Assembly: GCA_001584585.1 (NCBI GenBank) | Contig: LSYV01000008.1 | Coordinates: 2,412,209 to 2,428,030 of the forward strand | Length of the DNA: 15,822 bases | Source: Gonium pectorale | Lineage: Eukaryota > Chlorophyta > Chlorophyceae > Chlamydomonadales > Volvocaceae | Reading direction: 5' to 3' | Shown: piece after piece, positions 8,785 through 15,822 of the stretch | Position numbering within the stretch: position 1 is the stretch's first letter | Layout: every line of letters begins with the position of its first letter | Translations under genes and position numbers: made by a program | Notes under the pieces: model-generated | Told to the model about the DNA's origin: nothing | What the model saw: the letters and a program-made list of their open reading frames with translations, nothing else | The model's database searches: none

Positions 8785-9530
8785 GCCGTGGATGGCCTCT
8801 GGTCCCTTGAATAGGAATAGACGGCCTACCCATGGTTAAGGTCCCAATCTGAACCTTCTTTTGCTTTTTGTGTTCTCTGGTGTCATGTTTTCTGGTGTCA
8901 CATGTTTTGTGCGGAAAGGACTGTTCTAACCGGAACGGCAGAAACAGGATCGACAAGCACTGGGGAGTGGCGGACAAACTGTACTGTCTACGTGTTCTGC
9001 GCATTATCGTCACCGTACTGCTACATGTTGCACAGGGGTCCCCGTTGGGACGTTAACATCCCACACAGCAGATGCTCGTGGCAGCTGACAGCATCAGCCA
9101 CGATCAAGTGGAGTTCCTCCAAGTCAACGGATCTTGTCAACAAGAACGGCACGAATGAGTGGGTAGCGTAAGGCATGAACATGTGTTTGTTCGGAGAATA
9201 TTCACTATGCCTACGCAAGAGGCGTCGCTCTGCCGGTCATTATGCACACGCGTCCCGCTGTCTTTGCCGTTTACGTCGCTGACTGCATGTTCCTGCCCTC
9301 TGGTGTTGGGGAAAATGACGCAGGGAAACGGTGTTGTAGACATGTTATTTCGAACGTCGTAACGTGAGGTTGGATGGAAACTCAACATTCCACGTACTGC
9401 AAAGCGTCAAGGCAACAGGGGCCCGCGGTCAAAAGTGTGCGGAAATTCGTATGAGCTTTTGGAAGTACAGCCCTCGCCGTATGCCTTGTTGTAATCTTTG
9501 TAATCCTTTGTAATCTTTCCTGCAGCGCCC
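8785..9530 (+). other. probable 3' UTR of the stalked surface protein gene
   Basis: No coding frame with algal codon bias follows the TAG at 8782-8784. The next TGTAA motifs are at 9490-9513, so a ~730-nt 3' UTR is inferred. It contains a near-perfect tandem repeat of CTGGTGTCA(CA)TGTTTT at about 8876-8908. Confidence 0.45.
9490..9513 (+). terminator. triple TGTAA poly(A) signal cluster
   Basis: Three TGTAA pentamers at 9490-9494, 9499-9503 and 9509-9513, each followed by TC and spaced 9-10 nt apart. They are the first TGTAA motifs after the stop at 8784 and probably direct polyadenylation near 9525-9535. Confidence 0.55.
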
Positions 9531-9534
9531 TTGG

Positions 9535-10700
9535 CGGCGCTGCCATGCGCTGCCTTCCCCGTTTCTGGTTCTCTTTTTTAAAACACTCGAGGCACTCCTG
9601 TGCATCTGTGACATGAGAATGCAACGAATTTGTATGATCCTAAGCAAGCTTGTGCGCAGCGGTGCGTCGCAGAGAATGGATCAGCTGCGGATGCCATCCA
9701 CGCATCGACTCTTCTACCAAACCCCAATCCCACTCCATCGCACAGTACGACAGCTGTCGACAGTCGCATGCAAGCATTGTACGCCGACCACAGACGACTT
9801 ATGATCACCACTAGGCGCGCCCATGGGCGTTTGAGCCTCAACTCTGCCAGCGCATACACTTGAGCGCACAAACAGAAGGCTGGAATGGGCTGGTAGCGTA
9901 CCCGGTACCGTTTCGTACAGTACGACAGACGTATTGATGGAAGCCAAAAGCATATGTTTCTATTGCCGCCGGGGAGCACTGTGAGTGGTAAGGCCCCTCT
10001 CGGATAGGCAGCAACTACCGCGTTAGTGATACAACACTAAAGCCGCCGTCTGAAGCGCCCACTGTCTGCTGAGCACACTTGATACACCCACCCCTCACTT
10101 CGAACGTAGAAGGGCAAGGCGTGTGAAGGGGATGTGTCTCCCTCCCGTGTCGGGACGTAATAGGCACCGTGACGTAGTACGTTCCGGGAGTTCAGTTAGC
10201 CCATCGGGTTGCCCTGGGTTTGGCACTCCGTGTCGGTTGGTAGTTAGCGTGCTTTGCATCTTCCCGTATCTGCCTCGCCAAGAGTCGGCTTTAGTACATC
10301 TCGGGGTCGTGTGCCGTTGCGGCGCGCTGGGAACCGCTAGCGGTAGCGCTGACGATGTGATTGTGTGGAGGCCTTATGCCTGTTTTGGAGTGCGCTTAAG
10401 CTGCGGACCTACATGACGCCGCAGGTCCGGGCACTGCTGTTGTACAGCGTATCGTCCGTGCGACTATTCGACGAGGTTTATAGCATAACACGGGAGCGCT
10501 AGGTTAGAACCCACCGGGGCGCCTACCACCGTTGAGGCCTGGCCATCGTGTCACTAGAGCAAAATAGAGAACCAGAAACGGGGAAGGCACCCTCCACGGA
10601 CATACACACCCGAGGTTGTGATGTTTCCAGCAGGGCGCCGAGTACATTGCATGGCGGGCGAGGTATACGAGCAGACGGGCCCTCCCGGTAGAGCACGTTG
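9535..10700. other. intergenic spacer, no gene supported
   Basis: Several open frames of 60-130 codons occur on both strands, including a minus-strand frame at 9578-9979 and a plus-strand frame at 9630-9863. None shows the third-position bias of the genes in this window, matched splice sites, or a recognisable domain. I see no RNA gene. Confidence 0.45.
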
Positions 10701-10707
10701 ACCTACC

Positions 10708-10923
10708 TCATACGTTACCGCTGAAGGATATCGAGAGTAGCTTGCAGCTGGTTATCGACAGCAGTGCGCTTGTGGTTTGGCCGCCCAGGCTTTCCGGACC
10801 CTGCCCATTGGTATCTTTGTAGCGCGTATTGAGCTGTATTTGGACCTCAGGTTTGATTGGATCCTCGCCCCGCAGTTCAATGACCGGATTGTTATCTTCC
10901 CTGCCAGGCGTTCGTTCGCTGAA
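10708..10923 (-). pseudogene. hydrophilic coding-like frame beside the palindrome cluster, unidentified
   Basis: A minus-strand frame ending in TGA at 10710-10708 reads as a plausible protein tail (DNNPVIELRGEDPIKPEVQI, then a Thr/Gly/Ser-rich stretch). Its codon use is not the GC3-rich pattern of the nuclear genes here (many A/T third positions), and it lies directly next to the palindrome cluster. It may be a remnant of foreign, organellar or transposon DNA. The plus strand is also open over the same bases, so chance is a real alternative. Confidence 0.2.
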
Positions 10924-11154
10924 CGAACGGTCACAAAAACCCACCGATCTTTCGGTGAAACCCGCCCTGCGGGCGGGATCTTTCGTTCAGCCCATAGCAG
11001 GGTCCTGCTAAAAGGGCTCTGCCGTTCGTTGACACCACTGAACGGGGGTCCTGTGCGTTCGTCCAAAACCACCAAAACGGCCATTCGTTCGTTGGGACGA
11101 ACGAAGATACCATGGCTGGTCCTGTTGCCACTTTCTCATAATAAGTGGGACCAG
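10909..11154. repeat. cluster of seven short inverted repeats
   Basis: Perfect small palindromes follow one another: 10909-10917/10921-10929 (9-bp stem, CGTTCGTTC), 10942-10947/10952-10957 (CACCGA), 10961-10967/10971-10977 (CCCGCCC), 10995-11001/11004-11010 (TAGCAGG), 11022-11027/11040-11045 (CCGTTC), 11084-11092/11097-11105 (TTCGTTCGT), and a two-part one at 11116-11122/11148-11154 (CTGGTCC) enclosing 11129-11133/11143-11147 (CACTT). Most loops are 2-4 nt. The motif GTTCGTT or its complement recurs throughout. The pattern is typical of palindromic short dispersed repeats in volvocine organelle genomes, so a nuclear insertion of organelle DNA is one reading; a transposon end or structured RNA is another. 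Confidence 0.75.
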
Positions 11155-12260
11155 GATCGGTGTGAGGCGCCAAGCCGAATCAACCGTATCACTGCACGTA
11201 GTATAGCACAACACCCGTCCCCGAAGGACAGGCTTACTCGGGCTGTGGGACTTCACCTGGGGTGCTGTATGTTACCGGGCGTGCTCGGCGGTGCAGTTGC
11301 ATTGCCACCGGTCCGACGGCGCTTAGCAGTTACAAGATCGGCGTGAGCTCGGCCCGCCCGTACACAGACCTGGAGGTAAAGACGCACAACTAAACAGGGT
11401 CGGAAGCCGTTGTGGCAGACAGCGGACCCGGAAGGTGCGTTGCCGGGCGTGCTCTGATCCAGGATCTGCTCTGCTCTGATCTGTATCTGAGCCTGGAATC
11501 TGTACCTGTATCTGTATTTGATGCGTGGTCGTCTCTGCCCCGGTCCTTTCGCGGCTTGGCGCCCAGCGGTTACCGGGCTGGCGCGCGCCGATGGCAGGCG
11601 TGCACACATCCCCATTCTCCGGACTCGCACTTTGTGTGCATGCAAGATGCTAAACGCCAGATCCGGTCCCCTTGCATGGCAGCCCAGCACACGCCCCTGC
11701 CAGTGTGGCGTTCCCGAAAGGGCCGGACGTCCACAAACCTCCTAGCCGATGTTTTTCGCCCGGATCGACAGGATCTTTGCTCTGTCGGGCTCGTCCCCTA
11801 GGTCCCCGCATGATGACGAATGCCCATTAGCACCCTCTCCAACCACCGAGCTGTGGAGATGCGGAAGCGTAGCGCAGTTGTTGACGGGTAGCTCAGAAGA
11901 GGGGATAACCAGTGTGCCACGCACACTCACACCTAAGCCGTGCCTTCTTGTAACCCGCCTATCTCCGAACCTTTTTTTGTTTCCACCCTATTCCTAGCCT
12001 TTTTTCGGTTCCGCCTAACTCCTGGCACCCACTTCACGGGTGCACGAAGAGCGCACGACAGCGGCAGAGCGGCGCTGCGCACTGCCTTAGATGCTTGTGC
12101 CTGGGTTGCTCAGATGGACGAAGGGGCCATAAGCGCACGTCCTCAGGGCTTACAAACGTAGTACTGCAAGGGACTCTCGGGCCCTGTCCGGAACACTTAG
12201 TCGCAGAGGTCAAGTTGCTCGAAGAGGCAAGGACTTGCACGTTAACGAGTTGTTGCTAAA
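11155..12260. other. intergenic spacer with a short degenerate repeat
   Basis: No gene is supported. At about 11455-11522 there is a degenerate 6-nt periodic tract built from CTGTAT, CTGATC and GATCTG strings. The region near 11965-12015 is rich in T runs. Open frames on both strands lack codon bias and have no matched splice sites. Confidence 0.4.
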
Positions 12261-12261
12261 A

Positions 12262-12405
12262 TCACTCCAGCCACGAGTTCTTTAGCGGGAGAAAATTGCC
12301 CTCCCTAGAGACAGCCTCCCTGGAGTGACGCTTCGTGGCTAGCTCGTCCAACTTCCTCCAGGTCAGCCAGCGCATCTCGTCCAGATTTTTCCAGGCAAGT
12401 GCCGA
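12262..12405 (-). pseudogene. short coding-like fragment, unidentified
   Basis: A 47-codon minus-strand frame ending in TGA at 12264-12262 has a strikingly protein-like, charged helical composition (LAWKNLDEMRWLTWRKLDEL followed by ATKRHSREAVSREGN). It is preceded directly by stop codons (TAG, TGA) upstream of 12405, so it would need an upstream acceptor that I cannot place. It is probably an exon remnant or transposon fragment; the family is not recognised. Confidence 0.25.
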
Positions 12406-12409
12406 TCAC

Positions 12410-13455
12410 TACAAAAGGGCTGCCCAAACATGAACATGATGTGGCACCCGCCTCACTCAGCCCTTCCCCCTCGCAGTGGAGTTATGCATGCTGGGCTTCG
12501 TTCGACACTTCTCCACAACCAACGACCGACAGACAACGGTAACAATCAAGTCAGGTACCCCAGGGGCTATCTTGGGGTTGTCAGAGCATTAACCTACATG
12601 ACCGACCCATGGGTCTGCCACCACCGCTGCACATCCTCACGGGCTCAATGCGTGACAGTTATGTCAACGTTGATAGCGTCCAAATACACACAGAAGGGCA
12701 CAATGTCATGATTGTCCGGACATCCCGGAAGGGCAGACGCACGGGAACACCATACAAGTACACTACAATGCTGCACAGATGCGGCGCGATCCTCACGAGT
12801 GCGGGGGCCGGTGATATCGCATTTGGCCGCTGCCAGCGTGGCACACGCCACGCAGCCCGCCCACCCTGCTGGACGCCATCCCGGCATGTTAGGATCCACT
12901 TGTTGCGCGAGGCACTGACCATGTACTGGCCTGTGGGGTGTGGACGGGTACCGGGCAATCTTCCGACGGAACGTATGGTCCCTTGGTCCCTTATGCGCTT
13001 TGTATGGAAGATGACGGAAGATGGAAGACCCATTACGACAAGCTCTCCCGAATGGCTTGGGCCCTTTGTGGGCTACCAAACTGTTGTCTGCACACGTAGA
13101 AATCCCATGCACTGTTGCATCCCTTTGCATCCATTGCCGAAACGCCCTATCTATGGGCTTGGCGCGCCGTTATGTAGGCCGACCGAGCAACGTGGGGCCC
13201 GGATCGCTTTGACTGTTCCAAAGGACGTTCTGTTAGGCTCTTAGACCAGTTGTCTCGGCGCGGTCCGTTTGGATCCTAACCGCGTCACGCTTTCCACGAA
13301 AACTGAAGGCATGACTTCGACACGAAGTGCTTATTAGGCATAGAGGGCCGAGACGCGCATCTCAATCTTTGCTGCCTGGCTACTGCTGTGCCGTCCGCTG
13401 CTAACTTATCGTGCTTATTATGTCGTGGACACGGCAATTTTCACAAAATATAATA
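12410..13455. other. intergenic spacer, long but unconvincing open frame
   Basis: The plus strand is open from 12609 to 13244 (211 codons), but the codon third positions are mixed, the composition is unremarkable and the minus strand is open over much of the same interval. No domain is recognised. I treat it as non-coding, with low certainty. A small perfect hairpin lies at 12836-12853. Confidence 0.35.
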
Positions 13456-13460
13456 GTTAA

Positions 13461-13841
13461 ACTGCGGGCGCTCGCTGGCCGCCGGTTAGGATACAGGTAA
13501 AACGTTGGAGATGGAGGTTTATAGATTGGAGCCGAAGGGTCCCGGTTTCGCTCGGCCAACCAACTCAATCTAATTGGCCAGTCTTTCAGAGCAACTTGTG
13601 GGCTATGCGTGTGATACGGAGCTTCGCTGCCCCGCATCAGGGCGAGGGGTTAAGCGAATCTCTGTGAGGTCGGGATCCGGCAGCGGCCCTTCCTGTCACG
13701 TCCCTGTGCGCCCCACGCACGTCGCTGCGCCCTCATTGCGTCGCAACAGGTGTGTGGGCGCTTTCGAGGGTTACCCGTGCGCTTTCCTCCTGTTATCACC
13801 AGTTGGCGCTTTACACTTGGCACGATGGGCTAGTGACCGAG
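13461..13841 (+). repeat. direct repeat block 1, downstream copy (pairs with 4915-5261)
   Basis: Homologous to 4915-5261, in the same order and orientation and at the same distance before a paralogous gene. The reading frame present in the other copy (4899-5078) is broken here by an indel and stops, showing that this part is drifting. Confidence 0.6.
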
Positions 13842-14071
13842 ACCGGGTGTAGGGTATACGTCCCGGGCATCGGACAGGTCACATAATTGTTCGTAACTGC
13901 TGTGTGGCATTTCGGGGCCAGTGCGCCACCAATCGAGCAGTTTTGACCGCCGGACCCCGTCCCGACATGCCAGGCTCTGTGATGAGCTCTTGCCCTGTAC
14001 CGACCCCTTCCTTGCGCTACCTGCTTAGGAGACGGCAATAGCCGCCTCACGATAGCGGCCAAAAGCACACA

Positions 14072-14240
14072 AGAGCCCGCAGCGCAGTCATGGCCCTCCG
14101 CTGGCGGAACGGCCCGGACACGACGCCGGCGCCGCGTGCGGCTGCCGCCCGCCGGCGCCGTACGGGAGGCGCATCTCGGCCGCCGGCACCGGGTGAGGAT
14201 GGATACGGTACGGGCGCCCCCCTACAACAGACTGCGGCCG
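14072..14240 (+). repeat. direct repeat block 2, downstream copy (pairs with 5516-5690)
   Basis: Matches 5516-5690 closely from GAGCCCGC onward and keeps the ATG-started frame (14090). After about 14240 similarity drops until about 14397, where the promoter-proximal block shared with 5871-6005 begins. Confidence 0.6.
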
Positions 14241-14396
14241 GTGATGTGTCAAGTCGGCTCCTGCGGGACTCTACTACACCAGGCCGTGCCTCATGCAGAA
14301 AGGCACTGCGTGCTGCATATATGTGTTATGGCTGTGAGGACATGGCGCCCCGAGGGGAATTACGCGGCACCATTGTCAAAAAGCATGAATCTGCCT

Positions 14397-14535
14397 CGCC
14401 GGGCTTGTCTGACCCGCAACCGGTACCGAAGCCACAGCGTTACCCTACTAAGTTGTCCCCCCGAGCCCAGGCTTCTTTACCCTCCGGCGGACATCGGCGC
14501 TCCCGCGCACCGGTCTGCGCGCTCCGCCCCCGCCC
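14397..14535 (+). promoter_or_regulatory. conserved promoter-proximal/5' UTR block, second copy
   Basis: Counterpart of 5871-6005. GACCCGCAAC, GGTACCGAAGCC and CGTTACCCTAC are retained, and from 14466 to the ATG at 14536 the copies are identical. Confidence 0.45.
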
Positions 14536-15731
14536 ATGCTGCGGCTTGCGGGCGTGGCGTCCCTGCTGCTGATGACGGCGCACCTGCCGGCGCGCGCGGG
14601 CGCCCTGGCCACCACCTTACTCGGGACCTTCTACGACGTCGACTTCGTGTCTGCGGGTGTGTGGCACGGCGTACGGCACGCGTGTCTGCAGCCAATGTGC
14701 AGCGCAGTGCCAGTACGCCCCCCCGTGCGCCCCCCCGTCGCGCCCCCCCGTGCGCCCCGTGCGCCCCCCCCGTGCTACATGTGTTGACGCCATCCCTCCA
14801 TTTCCTTAATTTCACGCGCGGATGCGCCTTGCAGGCGTTGGGAGCTTCTTCTTTCAGTCGTATCGACCGGCCAACCCCCGCACGCTGCGGCTCTCGGGCA
14901 TCACCGGGCCCGTCAGCGCCGCGTATCTCTATTGGCACAGCGACGAATTTGACACCTCGGTGAGTACTGACATCACCGTCAACCAAGGCCCGGTGCAGGG
15001 GCAGGTGCTGAGCGCGGATGGGGGCTGCTACAACTACACGCGGACGCTGTCGTACAGGTACGGCAGCGGCGGCGGCTGGGGCGGGGGCATGCGCTCATGG
15101 CGGCGGCCAGTGCAGTTTGGCGTTGCTCTGCCCCCACAGGGCATCTCCTAGCGCCGTCGCTGCCCTGTGTTGCTGCTGTGCTAGTCAGCCCCGGACATCG
15201 CGGCCCCTCACACCGCCACATTGTATCATACGCGTCCTCTCGCTTACTCGCCATTGTCCGGTAACAATGGCGCAAGCAAGTAAGCTTCTTCAAGGTTATT
15301 ACTCCCCTCCTCCACCTCCGTATCCCCGAGCAGGGCTGACGTCACAGACCTGGTGCAAGCGGTGGGAAACGGAAACTACACCATCACCATGCCGTCCAAC
15401 CGGGCTCGCGGCGCCTCGCTGCTGGTCATATTCGACGACGGCGACCCCGCCAATAACGTTGACGTTGTTGTGTACGACGGTAACGACTTTAACGACAACG
15501 GATGGCAACTGGTAACCGTTGGCCCTGTCAACTACGTCTCCGGAACGGTGCGCGTACAGCTGCACGTGGCGGATGGGCAATTCCGGCTGAACGACATGGC
15601 GGTCTACATCGGCGACTCGGTGAACCCCTTTCTGCCGAGCTGCGTGAACACCAGCTTCTTCGGCGCCATAGACGGCTTCATTGATGCGTTCTGGGATATC
15701 CGGACCTTCGATATAACGAGCTACGTTGCAA
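14536..15731 (+). CDS. paralogous secreted surface protein, N-terminal part (runs out of window)
   Basis: Second copy of the gene at 6006-8784. Exons 14536-14656, 14835-15057 and 15334-15731 have exactly the same lengths (121, 223 and 398 nt) and phases as exons 1-3 of the first copy. Introns are 178 and 276 nt, and a GTAAGC donor at 15732 opens an intron that continues past the window end. The 247 encoded residues comprise the signal peptide (one change, Phe29 to Leu) and most of the beta-rich module. Residues 56-197 are identical in protein to the first copy, with only synonymous differences. Three patches differ heavily: 44-55, 198-201 and 217-234. The stalk and the C-terminal WPPNH module are presumably downstream but not visible. 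The frame is intact, so it is not a pseudogene as far as can be seen. Confidence 0.85.
14718..14771. repeat. C-run tract in intron 1 of the second copy
   Basis: Runs of 7, 7, 7, 4 and 8 C (14718-14724, 14730-14736, 14743-14749, 14754-14757, 14764-14771) separated by 4-6-nt spacers of the GTGCG type. The minus strand therefore carries five G runs that could form a G-quadruplex. Intron 1 of the first copy lacks this tract. Confidence 0.8.
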
Positions 15732-15822
15732 GTAAGCTTACCGTACGGTTATGTGCCAGAGGCCCGTCGCCGCTCGTGCCGCCACTCATGGGCGGCCTGT
15801 GTCTGTGGCACTCGCCAAAAAA

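Noticed and set aside
9578..9979. 133-codon minus-strand open frame
   Set aside because: Composition and codon use do not resemble the real genes here, and no signals flank it.
12262..12336. Inverted repeat CACTCCAG / CTGGAGTG with nearby CCACGA / TCGTGG
   Set aside because: The arms are in the wrong order to nest into one hairpin, and the words fall within a coding-like fragment.
12609..13244. 211-codon plus-strand open frame
   Set aside because: Mixed third-position use, no domain, and overlapping long frames on the other strand; likely chance in GC-rich DNA.

Overview
The window looks like nuclear DNA of a volvocine green alga (Chlamydomonas or a close relative). The supports are a high GC content, coding frames with strong G/C preference at third codon positions, short GT-AG introns, TGTAA polyadenylation signals downstream of stops, and a long (S)PPPP hydroxyproline-type stalk of the kind found in algal cell-wall and matrix glycoproteins. 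Bacterial operon logic does not apply; genes were rebuilt by matching reading frames across splice sites.

Layout. Positions 1-~970 hold what may be the last exons of a plus-strand gene (weak). Positions ~959-2315 hold a plus-strand gene whose last exon (1251-1958) encodes a low-complexity Ala/Gln/Ser-rich C-terminus, with a TGTAA at 2300. A four-exon minus-strand gene of unknown function (4268 down to 2397) converges on it, and their two poly(A) signals face each other about 55 bp apart. Positions ~4280-5930 are mostly non-coding, with relics of coding sequence.

The best-supported gene is plus-strand, in five exons (6006-8784). It encodes a 577-residue secreted protein: signal peptide, a beta-rich N-terminal module resembling bacterial/archaeal DUF3344-type surface domains, a ~169-residue proline-rich stalk, and a C-terminal module with the WPPNH signature known from bacterial surface proteins. 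A second, paralogous copy starts at 14536, runs through exon 3 (to 15731) and leaves the window. The two copies and about 1 kb of upstream DNA are a direct duplication offset by ~8.53 kb.

The most notable signal is the comparison of the two copies. Residues 56-197 differ only by synonymous changes (15 counted, no replacements), while three short patches (residues 44-55, 198-201 and 217-234) are heavily replaced. This looks like a fixed scaffold carrying variable surface loops, as expected of a recognition or adhesion molecule or of segmental gene conversion.

The spacer from ~9530 to ~13460 has no convincing complete gene. It holds a dense cluster of short perfect palindromes (10909-11154) unlike anything else in the window, possibly organelle-derived, and a few short coding-like fragments. 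No function beyond likely extracellular matrix/surface roles can be assigned from sequence alone.
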